Shown here piece after piece: positions 12,008 through 21,114 of a stretch of 64,000 bases of DNA. Source of the stretch: Harmothoe impar. Its lineage: Eukaryota; Annelida; Polychaeta; Phyllodocida; Polynoidae. The notes under the pieces were generated by a model. The model was given only the letters and a program-made list of their open reading frames with translations. It ran no database searches and was not told the origin of the DNA. The DNA is taken from the NCBI GenBank assembly GCA_947462335.1, contig OX381710.1, positions 65,591,303 to 65,655,302 on the forward strand. The letters run 5' to 3'. Position 1 is the first letter of the stretch. Each line of letters opens with the position of its first letter. The translations under genes were made by a program, and so were the position numbers.

Positions 12008-12881
12008 CTACCCCCTACCAGATAATAACCGGGAGGTAAATAATTAAGGTTATAGTCCGAAAACACTTCGGACTGGCATTATCTTATAAATACCACCTTA
12101 GGGGTTTATTAAAGTTATACCTTACAAACAATATGACGTTACTGTTGAACACAAAAAGGTATTAATTACACACATATCTACATATATAGACCGTAATTAA
12201 AATTACGCCCCATTCCCTAGGATAGATGGAGTTAATCTATACATATAGTATACACAACACTTGAAAAAGTACAATATCACAGTAAAAAAATTTCGTCCCT
12301 TCAGGACCCCGAGCTAATTACACTCGTAATGAATAATACTTATAAGTGATAAACACTATCACTTCTTTTAAGGTTTTAGAAACATATTAAAGTATTATTA
12401 CAAAAAGACATCATACGTGATTTTATAGCGAAGATCCGGATCCTCTGTTGATGATGTTGCATTCCGCCCGGCTTTCAGAACCTACTTCATTCAGCTCCTA
12501 CTCACCGGAACGAGAAAGTTCATAGCTCATGCTCGGGAGCTTATAGTAGTATAAAAAAAATTCCAAGTCCTGCCTCCAGGCGATCTTCGGACTTATAATT
12601 AGGAGCACTCGGTCCTGATATATATAGTTTATATAAAAAAAACATCTCGTATTGGATCCATGGTGGTAGCGTACTCCTGTCCCGAGCTTTGATCTCTCTC
12701 CGGATCTCCTCGTCCTCCTCCGTCCGTTCTGCCTGGCAGACTGCCTCCTTGCGTAGCCAGCCTGCCGCTTCTTTTCGTCCGGATACTTGTACACCCTATA
12801 GCAGGGTGTTTTTAGCCTGTAGGGGTGGTATCCTTAAAATACCCCCCCTTCTCCTTGATCGGATCCTAAGATAGGATAATC
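12008..12881 (-). other. 3' UTR of copy B with polypurine tract
   Basis: The polypurine tract GGTAGGGGGTAG ends immediately before the LTR (plus strand 12008-12019). The UTR includes a block shared with the relic at 54411-55349 (TCAGAACCTACTTCATTCAGCTC and flanks), so it is conserved between lineages. A CACCCTATAGCAGGGTG hairpin lies near 12790. A 98-codon frame at 12498-12794 is not conserved in the related copies and is probably not a gene. Confidence 0.7.
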
Positions 12882-15800
12882 CTATCCGGATTCCGAGTCG
12901 TCTTTAGGGCTCGACTTGGCCGCAGCCTCCTCATCCTCAGAGTCTGACTCAGCTTCCGCCAGAGTCAGCTCCTGGAGCCAGAGCTCGATTTGAGCCCGAG
13001 TCCCATCCCATTCGTGCATCTCGTGCGCGAAACAGTCTCTGAACCTCCGACGTTCGTGGTCCAGTTTTTCCTCGGCGTTCTTGACTGCCAGCTTCTGCTT
13101 TTTCCTTTCGGATTTAGCAGCAACTCGCTCAGTCCGAGCATTTTCACGCTCCTCCTGAACCGACTCCAGGGCCGCTGCTTTCTGAGTAGCGACTTCACTC
13201 CGGTGGAGATGATGCACCGTGTCCAGGGACAACATCGCCACCTCCTGACTTAAGCCAGTAAGCAATCGGTGGAAGTTATCCTGCCACCGGTCGAAGGCCT
13301 CCTGTCCGGCTTCGTACGACTTTAAGTCAGCGGGAGGAAACGTGGGAGGGCCCCTTAGTCGCAAGACTAAGTGCCCCTCCTCCGGAGTCTCCTGTGGGGG
13401 ATCCGGAGTCTGTTTTGGCTTCGGCTTTTGCTTCACCGAAGCCTTGTCCTTCCCGGTCTGGGTGAGAGTCTGTGACTCCCCTCCCGGAACCAAATCCAGA
13501 TTGGGGAATTCGTCAGCGAACGATCCCCCCGTACTGGAGTTCGGATCCTCCAGACTAGGCCGAGGTGGCCTGTCCTGGGGACCCGACTTCCAGTCGGTCG
13601 TGCGAGAGGTAAATGCCGGTCCTTTGTACCCCGGATCTGCCTTCTCCATAACGGATTGCCTTTCATCCGTTTTCTGTTTCTTCGGGTCGGTGGGCTCCGA
13701 GGACCCATCGGATCGTTTCGGAGCTCGCCGCTTCCGTGTACTGGTACGCTGCTGGTACTCTTCGAACTCGTCGTAGAGTTCGCCCTCAGGGATATGGAGA
13801 TACGTGCGATCCGGGTTCACCTTGTAGAAGACCCGCACCTTCCCTTTCTCGTTGGAGCCAAAATCCACCTCGAGATTGTCATTCTTGTCTACTAGGGTCC
13901 CAAAATGGGAGTAGACTTCTGCGTGAGCGGTCTGAATGCGTTCCGCTGCAGTCTCCAGAGCCAAGCTATGGAACTTGGCAAGGTGTCGAATGATGTCTGC
14001 TCTGGTGTAGAACAGACCACCATTCGGACAACCCTTGCTCTGCTTCGAACCCACACTCAGGCAGTCATATCGCATGAAATGACGTAAGTGATGGCGGGTA
14101 ACATGCCTTGCATACCGAACCTTGGTAGGCCAAGTTCGGGGTTTCTCCAGGGTCTCATCGATGTCTCGACAAGCTTTGAATGGGCACTTACTAAATGAAT
14201 GCCATCTAGACATTGCCCATGCCAACTTCGTCTTTTGAAGGAGCGAATGGTATTTGGTGCTACCAGTTCGGACCTTCTCCAGCAATTCGTAGTGGTACAG
14301 CTGTACCGACTTGTCTAGAGGATCAGGTTTGATCCATTCTTCGTCGTCCGAGAGACCGTCAGGACCCACTTCCTCCGGAACCTTGGATGACCGCTTATCT
14401 TTAACACAGTCATTTACACACATGGGTTTAAAGAACTGAAACCCACCAGCGGCATTGGCTCGGAGTGCAGTCCGGACCAATTCCTGCAGTTCGTTGTCCG
14501 GGATTGTGTTCTTGTCCAATCCCTTCAGAACTTCATCTACCTCCTCAGGGGACTGACCCGCATTCAGAGATGTCAACCGGATAGTCTCCCGTAGGTATTG
14601 ATGCCTACGACTGGCCTTCTCCATCCGACCAGTGTCAGCAGACCTAGTCGCAGCTGTGCTCTGTTGGACAATCTCTTCCTCCAGAGTATCATTAAGAATA
14701 GACTCGTTAGTCTTTTTCTCCATGTTCCGGGCCAGCCTCATGGCGGGCGTCAGCTGTCGCCTTTTCTCCCTTCTATTATGCACGACCTTGAATTCGTCTG
14801 CGAGTAGCATTTCGTATTCAAGGGCCGCGATAAGTTCGGGGCGTCCTTCTGACTCAGCAACCAAGCGAGCTGTAGCCGCCGATTCACTGAGGCCTTGCAT
14901 TGCAGCCGTCACGTAGGCCGGGAACCAAGTCGGAAACCGGTCGGACAGAATGTCCAGGCCCCGGAAGGTTCTCATCTGGACCAAGTCAAACGACCTGATC
15001 TCCTCCTTGCTCATCTGTGTGATGATGGCTCCTCGTAGCAGGGATGGGACGTCGGCGTCCTCCTTATCCCATACTTCATGTTGGACTGGGGGGATTATCG
15101 GTACCCCCGATCCACCTGAACCACCGCCTGCAGCTTGGTCCAATTTACCGGCCTCATCCGAAGTATCCATATTGGATGGCTCCAGACGGGGCTCGGCAGG
15201 CTGGTGAGGAGTCTCCACTTGGACGGGGGTTGCTCCTGGAGGAGGCCTCTCCACCCGAACGGGTACTTCTCTTCTTGGCTCCACTGGAACCGGTAGCTGG
15301 AAGGTGATGCCGGACAGCACCTCCTGCACAACTTTGACCGTATGAGCTGCGGATGACGTATCCATAGTCTCCTCGGTCCTAGTTTCAGTTGGGTGAGTTG
15401 TCGTTTTCGGACGAGCTCCCCCGTGCCCGGACGTACCAGCCATGGCTGCGGCCGTAGCGGCCACTGCAGAGCTGTTGTCCAACTCTCGCGAGAAGGACAA
15501 CACATCCACGGCTGACGTCGGAGCAGCTGACGTTCCAGCTGCTTTACTGGCATCCTTTTCCTTGCTAGGGATCGGGATGTTTGACTTGGTAGGGCCCGGA
15601 GTCTTGACAGCCTGAGTGCTGCCGGACGTCTGTCCCTTCTTCTTCTGGTCCTTAGCCGCTGGCTTCGGATCAGTTTTCTTTTGATCCTTTGGCACCTTTG
15701 GAGTCGGAGCCTTGGGAGTGACCGTCTTCGGATCCTTGGTTACCGTGGCAGTGGCAACCTTTGGATCCGCTTTCTTAGTACCCTGGGTACTAGGCTTCTT

Positions 15801-16295
15801 CGGATCGGGCTTTTTAGGCTCGTCCTTTCCCTGAGGCTTCTTTCCAACACCTACGTGTTTAAGAGCCTTGGTACTAACCTTACCATCGGCCGACCGGGAC
15901 CGATCTCGGGTAGCACCCTTACCACCGCGCGTCCTCGGACGTGAAGTGTCGGAGTCGCTGTCGCCTCCCATAGACAGTTTCCTTGTAACTGTCTTCTTGA
16001 GGCTGGGCGAAATGCTCAGACTGCACATCCGAGAGAGATGTCCAGTCGACTCGGAGGGGTTCGACTCTACTGCACTGTAGGCGATCCCTCGCAACATTCC
16101 GGAGTCCTCGCTGCCCTCGGGTGACGGAGACTTCCAAATCGGGGACACGATCGGATCCACACGTAGTTCCGACAGAGTCTGGCTAAGCTCATCACCACTG
16201 GGGCTCTGAGCATCCATGTGCTCCTCGGTGGCGGACGCCACCTCGGAGTGACCGGAGAGTTCGGACTGGCGGAGCTGTTGCTCGGCCATCCTCAC
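12882..16295 (-). CDS. ORF3 of LTR element: large zinc-finger-like, coiled-coil protein of unknown function
   Basis: An 1137-aa protein starting at ATG 16295. No signal peptide, furin site or membrane anchor is visible, so it is not a typical Env. Order: an acidic/serine N-terminus; a Lys/Pro/Thr-rich low-complexity stretch (about residues 130-230); a middle region with AATAAAMAGT-type runs; two consecutive Cys/His motifs (CPFKAC followed by HVTRHH, about 700-735; YDC...CPNGG followed by RHLAKFH, about 738-775) resembling C2H2 fingers; a conserved globular part with KGKVRVFYKVNPD; a long charged coiled coil (about 1030-1100); and an acidic tail. Its own promoter-like block lies 200-260 bases upstream, so a subgenomic transcript is plausible. 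Homologous pieces at 4586-6181, 55350-56757 and 56958-57550 show it is a stable part of this lineage. Function is unknown; nucleic-acid binding is inferred from the fingers. Confidence 0.9.
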   Translation of the reverse strand: MRMAEQQLRQSELSGHSEVASATEEHMDAQSPSGDELSQTLSELRVDPIVSPIWKSPSPEGSEDSGMLRGIAYSAVESNPSESTGHLSRMCSLSISPSLKKTVTRKLSMGGDSDSDTSRPRTRGGKGATRDRSRSADGKVSTKALKHVGVGKKPQGKDEPKKPDPKKPSTQGTKKADPKVATATVTKDPKTVTPKAPTPKVPKDQKKTDPKPAAKDQKKKGQTSGSTQAVKTPGPTKSNIPIPSKEKDASKAAGTSAAPTSAVDVLSFSRELDNSSAVAATAAAMAGTSGHGGARPKTTTHPTETRTEETMDTSSAAHTVKVVQEVLSGITFQLPVPVEPRREVPVRVERPPPGATPVQVETPHQPAEPRLEPSNMDTSDEAGKLDQAAGGGSGGSGVPIIPPVQHEVWDKEDADVPSLLRGAIITQMSKEEIRSFDLVQMRTFRGLDILSDRFPTWFPAYVTAAMQGLSESAATARLVAESEGRPELIAALEYEMLLADEFKVVHNRREKRRQLTPAMRLARNMEKKTNESILNDTLEEEIVQQSTAATRSADTGRMEKASRRHQYLRETIRLTSLNAGQSPEEVDEVLKGLDKNTIPDNELQELVRTALRANAAGGFQFFKPMCVNDCVKDKRSSKVPEEVGPDGLSDDEEWIKPDPLDKSVQLYHYELLEKVRTGSTKYHSLLQKTKLAWAMSRWHSFSKCPFKACRDIDETLEKPRTWPTKVRYARHVTRHHLRHFMRYDCLSVGSKQSKGCPNGGLFYTRADIIRHLAKFHSLALETAAERIQTAHAEVYSHFGTLVDKNDNLEVDFGSNEKGKVRVFYKVNPDRTYLHIPEGELYDEFEEYQQRTSTRKRRAPKRSDGSSEPTDPKKQKTDERQSVMEKADPGYKGPAFTSRTTDWKSGPQDRPPRPSLEDPNSSTGGSFADEFPNLDLVPGGESQTLTQTGKDKASVKQKPKPKQTPDPPQETPEEGHLVLRLRGPPTFPPADLKSYEAGQEAFDRWQDNFHRLLTGLSQEVAMLSLDTVHHLHRSEVATQKAAALESVQEERENARTERVAAKSERKKQKLAVKNAEEKLDHERRRFRDCFAHEMHEWDGTRAQIELWLQELTLAEAESDSEDEEAAAKSSPKDDSESG

Positions 16296-16469
16296 TTCTT
16301 CAAGTGTCTTGCGACGGGAGTTTGACGGGGAAACACTTAGTTCCCCGTCTCCCTCTTTGTCTTAGACTGACCAGCAAAGAGTACTCACAGTTCCTACTCT
16401 TTGTATGCCTTTTCTACTCCTCTAGTTGCCCAAAAACACCGACTTCTCCGCTGCCGACACACGCACGAT

Positions 16470-16600
16470 TGATCCGGGAGAGCCCCAAAATCAATATGGC
16501 GGTTCCCTCGCTTTTGTTTTTAAAACAAAGCGCATGCGCAGCGTCTCGCGTGATTGGACGCGATCCCGTTACCCGGTGTGACCCAATTATCGCTTAATCA
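16470..16600 (-). promoter_or_regulatory. Putative internal promoter for ORF3 (CCAAT, NRF1-like, YY1-like)
   Basis: In sense direction there is CCAATCACGCG (plus 16549-16557), GCGCATGCGC (16530-16539) and CCGCCATATTG (16493-16503), then the ORF3 ATG at 16295. There is no TATA box. NRF1 and YY1 sites are common in TATA-less animal promoters, including those of retroelements. The same block is kept at 60-130 and, in a much diverged relative, at 60801-60840. That conservation in non-coding DNA supports function. Confidence 0.6.
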
Positions 16601-16872
16601 GGTCACGACCTTTCCCGCCCGCAGCTCGGGCTCGGGGGATCACACTGCCACGTAGGCGGCTCGCAAAAGTCAAAATATACTTCGAATAAAGAGTTCGTCA
16701 GGAGTATTAGTGGATTAATATGGGAAATCGAAGATTACCCCACCGGATTATCCGTCCACCACCCTCGGGAGCACTCCAACATTCTTTTCTATTTGACTCT
16801 GAGCGCCCCTGTTGGTAGCACACATATAACATATAAAACAACACAGGACACCACACTCGTTGTGTAAACAAG

Positions 16873-19800
16873 CTAGGTTACCGCCCCTCTGGCCACCAGC
16901 CTTGGGCTTCGCCGAACGGGTTTCCCGTTCACCTCTCGTAACCTGGCCGAAGGACTCTCGTTCTTAACTAAAACTCCAGCCTTGATTTTAGTTTTCCGTG
17001 CCCTTCTTCCTTCGCCTGCCGAGACTTTCTTTTTCACGGTCTTCTGGGGCTTCTTTCGTACCACTCTCTTAGGGGTATCCGCTGACACCCCTTCCACAGG
17101 TACAAATTTAGCCTCCGAAGTTCCCTTTTCCACCTCCGTTTCCGGGGTGAGCTCCCTTCCAGCCCAAGCACGCAACCGAGCCACATGGCTCGTCCGGATG
17201 CGCCCTGCTTCGGACTGAATCAACACAGTCGTCTGACTGATACATTTAACCACGGTGTGTGGTCCATCCCAGTTATTTGCCAGCTTGACGTTGCAGAGCG
17301 GTTCGTGCAGGCGGATCACTCGATCCCCTACTACGAAGCGTCGCAACTTCAATCCGGTGTCATAACCTACTTTCTGCCAATTCGCAGCTTTGAGCAAATG
17401 CGCCCTAACTGTTTCGTAGGCAAATTTGAACCTCTCTCGTAGAGATTCTACAAATAGCACCGTACATGGTGCTTCCGGACTGATCCCTACCACCCCGAAT
17501 ACTAAATCCGCTGGCATGATCAAGTCCTCTCCGAACACCAAGAGGTTTGGTGTGCAATTTGTCGAAGTGTGGACCGTATTGTTATACGCATGTACCACAA
17601 ATTCGCACTGATCATCCCAATCATCCATATGGGAGTTCACTAATGGCTTCAAAACCTGGATCAAAGTCCGATTGAACCGTTCCACCTGCCCGTCGGACTG
17701 TGGTCGGTACGGATTGGTCCGAGTTTTGCATATAGCCAACTGATGACACATAGCTGCCCAAAGCTTGGACTCAAATTCTCTCCCTTGATCGCTATGTAAC
17801 ATCAAGGGAGCCCCCAGATGGAGGATCCACCCCTTTACTAGTGCTTCCGCACAAGTAGCAGCAGTATGATCCTCTAGTGGGTACACTCGGGTGTATTTCG
17901 TATAGTAGTCCGAGACAACCATCATACACGTATTACCCTTAGGAGTGGGTTTCACTCCACTGATAATATCCACGGCTATTCGAGCAAATCTCACCCCGAA
18001 GAGTTCCTGCTGCAGTGGCAATTTTCCTAATCCAGGACCAGGTTTGCCTAAACAACATGCCGGACATGTCTCGATCCACCTCAAAAGGTCGCCAGACCTT
18101 CCGGGCCAGTAATACCTCCGACTCAGCCGTTCCAAAGAGCGTTTCTTGCCGAAATGCCCACTAGTGGAATGGCCGTGGCAGTAGTACAGGATGTCTTTCC
18201 TCATAGCAGCAGGGATTACCATTTGTAATACCCTCCGCTTTCCTGGACAAGTCTTCCACCTGCACAACAACGAGTCTCGGACCTCCAGTTCATGGAACTG
18301 TGCCAAGAAACGTCGCATTTCACGGTTTTCCAGCGATATTTCGGGTCTCACTGGACAGACCCCAGTAGGGACAAGCTCCCTCAGTCGTGCTATGGTAGGA
18401 TCGGCCATCTGGTACGTCCTTATAGTGTCGGTGGACCAATCCAACAGGTTTTGCAACAACCCATCATAAGGCAAACGCACACTCGCTACCACAGCATTGT
18501 GAGCACCACAATCCCCACATTCCGGACGCACACAACGGCGTACCGGACGTCTACTCAGGCAGTCAGCATTAATATGCTTTGTGCCTGCTCGGTGCTGGAT
18601 ATGAGAGTTCTCCAGTCCGAACTCGCTGAGGTGATTCAACCATCGACCAATCATTCCCTCCGCGTCCTTAAAGTTAAGGAGCCACCTGAGGGCCGAATGA
18701 TCAGTGCGAAGTGTGAAATTCCCTCCATATAAGAAGTGCCGAAACTTCTTCGTGTATACCACCACTGCGAGCAACTCTCGCTTGGTAGTACAATAATTTC
18801 TCTGTGCCTTGTTCATACTGTTACTAGCGAACGCCAACGGGACCTCTACTCCGTCCTGGATTTGGGACAATGCGGCCCCGATGCTCTCATTGCTCGCATC
18901 AGTGTCAAGGATGAAATGCCCCTTCTCCGTAGGGTATCTCAGCACTGGGGTGGTCCGGAACAACGCCTTAATCTCTTTGAAGGCTTCATTCTGTTCCATT
19001 CCCCATGGGAAGGGTTCCTTTTTCCTCCCCGGAGTCCAATGGCTCAACCGTTGGAGTGGCTGAGACACCCTAGAGAATCCGGGGATGAAGTCCCTGTAAT
19101 AGGAACAGAACCCTAGAAAGGATCTGATATCCTTTGGTCCTTTTGGAACTTCCCAAGTCTCCACAGTCTCCAGTTTAGTCGGATCAGCCTGCACACCCTC
19201 GGTGGAGATGATCCGGCCCAAATAGACCATGGACTTCCGAAAAAGTTCACACTTCTTTGGCTTTAATGTCAAGCCATTGGACCGAATTCGTTCCAACACC
19301 TCTCCGAGGTTCAACGCACACTCTTCAAACGTCTTGCCGAAAACAATGACATCATCCAAGTATACCAAGCACTTGCGCCACAGTAGATCACTCAACAGAG
19401 TTTCCATCATAGCTTCAAATGTGGCCGGGGCGTTGCATAACCCGAAAGGCATCAGTTCAAACTGATACAGTCCAATGTGACTCGTAAAAGCCGTTTTCTC
19501 TTTATCCTCCTCCTTCATCCCGATCTGCCAATACCCGGACTGCAGATCAAGGGTGCAGAACCATTGGTTCCCACCCAACGAGTCCAGAGTCTCATCAATT
19601 CGGGGGAGTGGATATGCATTCTTCTTGGTTACCCCATTCAGGCGCCTATAATCGATACAAAATCGGATAGACCCATCCTTTTTAGTAACCATCTGAACCG
19701 GACTGGACCAGGGACTAGTGCTAGGCACTATCACCTTCTGTTCCAGCATGGTTTTCACTTGTTCTTCAACAACAGCTTTCTTACCCAACGGCAAACGTCG

Positions 19801-21114
19801 GTAAGGCATTTTGAAAGGCTGTGCATCTCCAGTATTGATAGAATGCAACACTTTGTCGGTTCGGCCTAACGGCTCCCCCTCCACTTGCCATGCATCCTGA
19901 TACTTCACTACCAGCCTCCTTAGAGAATCGAGATCCATCCGATCCGTCAGATCCGTTTCGGATATCATTTTCTCGAGTCCCTCACTCAACGGGGTCGGAG
20001 AAGGGTCACCCTTCATGCTCACCTGTCCAGCAGACACTATGGCCTCACTGGTGAACACCTTCCCCAACACTGTATCTTTCTTAAGATACTGTGGTTCCAA
20101 CCCGGGGTTGGAAACCGGCACTACGGTCCAAGCACCGTCCCCCACCAGGGTATCCATGCCTGTCAGACCGATGCTTCCCAACATGGCCACATCCGGTTCC
20201 ACAACTGCTTCTTCCTCTCTCCTAAGCCCCTTGCTTCGGACCAGCACGTCACACGTCTGTCCGGGAGGAATCTTAACAGTTTGGACCACCGTTGCCACTG
20301 TCGATACTTGTCGGAGCACACATTGCTCCACCGCACGGTACGGGTGCTCTATTCGGAGTACCCCTGTACCAGGATTCAGGACCGCGTCATACAACGCCGA
20401 AAAATCCAACCCCAGTATACCGTCGTCTGCAATATCCGCAATTGTGGGAGAAGCCACATACTCCTTCCCTCCAATTCGGACCGGTATGAACGCGCGCCCA
20501 TACGTCTGCATACTTGACCCATCGGCTGAACAGGCGTTTACCCTCGTTTTGAAGTTATCACGACTGTCCGGCATAAGAGCATAGAATTTGGAGGAGATAA
20601 AGGAGTGGCTGGCTCCCGTATCTACTAAAAATTCGCCCGCCCTACCGGCCACAGTAACAGACACATACCACCGCCTCCCCCCCAGCGGAGACGGGTTTAC
20701 AGTGAAGCGTTTGAAATCCTTCGGAGCAGCCAGATCAAGGCCATGTTTCTTCAAATGGTCGAAACATGGATGATCCGGGGAAAGCTGGGTACTCCCTACC
20801 CACACGGTGTCTGTGACAGCCGCAACTTCCTCGTTCCTATCCGTAATGGGCCTCCCTGCCTCATTGCCGGGCAACTGATGGACTGGAATGTTAATCAGGC
20901 CGGCATCCGAGCCCCTCAAGCTCGAAGCCACCCCTGATTCCCTTCCTGTCTTCTGAATTCCACTAGGCTCTACCTCTCTGGTATGTTGGCGTACTTCATC
21001 TCCAGGGGTTGTCCGCTCGCCTTCTCGGACTACCCCCTCTAGTTTCCCTCCTTTCCGGGAACTTTCGGACTCGGAGCTGTACACTCCGCGGCAAAGTGAC
21101 CGATCTCTAAGCAC
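16873..21114 (-). CDS. pol: Pol polyprotein of LTR element copy B, intact
   Basis: A 1413-codon open frame. Domains: retropepsin-like aspartic protease (DTGAS, residues 165-169, with ILGLDF flap partner near 233), reverse transcriptase (about 435-680; FCIDYRRLN, TLDLQSGYWQ, YLDD at 585-588), RNase H (DTDASNES near 737), integrase with an HHCC finger (HSTSGHFGKKRS...CPACC, about 1000-1045) and DDE core (AVDII, HSDQGREFES, SDGQVERFN), then a basic C-terminal tail ending in RGAVT. The domain order RT-RNase H-integrase is that of Ty3/gypsy (Metaviridae). The frame has no ATG in its first part and overlaps gag by 76 bases in the -1 frame, so it is expressed by frameshifting. No chromodomain is seen. 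Confidence 0.96.
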   Translation of the reverse strand: MLRDRSLCRGVYSSESESSRKGGKLEGVVREGERTTPGDEVRQHTREVEPSGIQKTGRESGVASSLRGSDAGLINIPVHQLPGNEAGRPITDRNEEVAAVTDTVWVGSTQLSPDHPCFDHLKKHGLDLAAPKDFKRFTVNPSPLGGRRWYVSVTVAGRAGEFLVDTGASHSFISSKFYALMPDSRDNFKTRVNACSADGSSMQTYGRAFIPVRIGGKEYVASPTIADIADDGILGLDFSALYDAVLNPGTGVLRIEHPYRAVEQCVLRQVSTVATVVQTVKIPPGQTCDVLVRSKGLRREEEAVVEPDVAMLGSIGLTGMDTLVGDGAWTVVPVSNPGLEPQYLKKDTVLGKVFTSEAIVSAGQVSMKGDPSPTPLSEGLEKMISETDLTDRMDLDSLRRLVVKYQDAWQVEGEPLGRTDKVLHSINTGDAQPFKMPYRRLPLGKKAVVEEQVKTMLEQKVIVPSTSPWSSPVQMVTKKDGSIRFCIDYRRLNGVTKKNAYPLPRIDETLDSLGGNQWFCTLDLQSGYWQIGMKEEDKEKTAFTSHIGLYQFELMPFGLCNAPATFEAMMETLLSDLLWRKCLVYLDDVIVFGKTFEECALNLGEVLERIRSNGLTLKPKKCELFRKSMVYLGRIISTEGVQADPTKLETVETWEVPKGPKDIRSFLGFCSYYRDFIPGFSRVSQPLQRLSHWTPGRKKEPFPWGMEQNEAFKEIKALFRTTPVLRYPTEKGHFILDTDASNESIGAALSQIQDGVEVPLAFASNSMNKAQRNYCTTKRELLAVVVYTKKFRHFLYGGNFTLRTDHSALRWLLNFKDAEGMIGRWLNHLSEFGLENSHIQHRAGTKHINADCLSRRPVRRCVRPECGDCGAHNAVVASVRLPYDGLLQNLLDWSTDTIRTYQMADPTIARLRELVPTGVCPVRPEISLENREMRRFLAQFHELEVRDSLLCRWKTCPGKRRVLQMVIPAAMRKDILYYCHGHSTSGHFGKKRSLERLSRRYYWPGRSGDLLRWIETCPACCLGKPGPGLGKLPLQQELFGVRFARIAVDIISGVKPTPKGNTCMMVVSDYYTKYTRVYPLEDHTAATCAEALVKGWILHLGAPLMLHSDQGREFESKLWAAMCHQLAICKTRTNPYRPQSDGQVERFNRTLIQVLKPLVNSHMDDWDDQCEFVVHAYNNTVHTSTNCTPNLLVFGEDLIMPADLVFGVVGISPEAPCTVLFVESLRERFKFAYETVRAHLLKAANWQKVGYDTGLKLRRFVVGDRVIRLHEPLCNVKLANNWDGPHTVVKCISQTTVLIQSEAGRIRTSHVARLRAWAGRELTPETEVEKGTSEAKFVPVEGVSADTPKRVVRKKPQKTVKKKVSAGEGRRARKTKIKAGVLVKNESPSARLREVNGKPVRRSPRLVARGAVT

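Noticed and set aside
12498..12794. 98-aa basic minus frame in the copy B 3' UTR
   Set aside because: The frame is not kept in lineage C and the segment is deleted in copy A.
12882..16295. ORF3 as an envelope gene
   Set aside because: No signal peptide, cleavage site or membrane anchor; Cys/His motifs and coiled coil instead.
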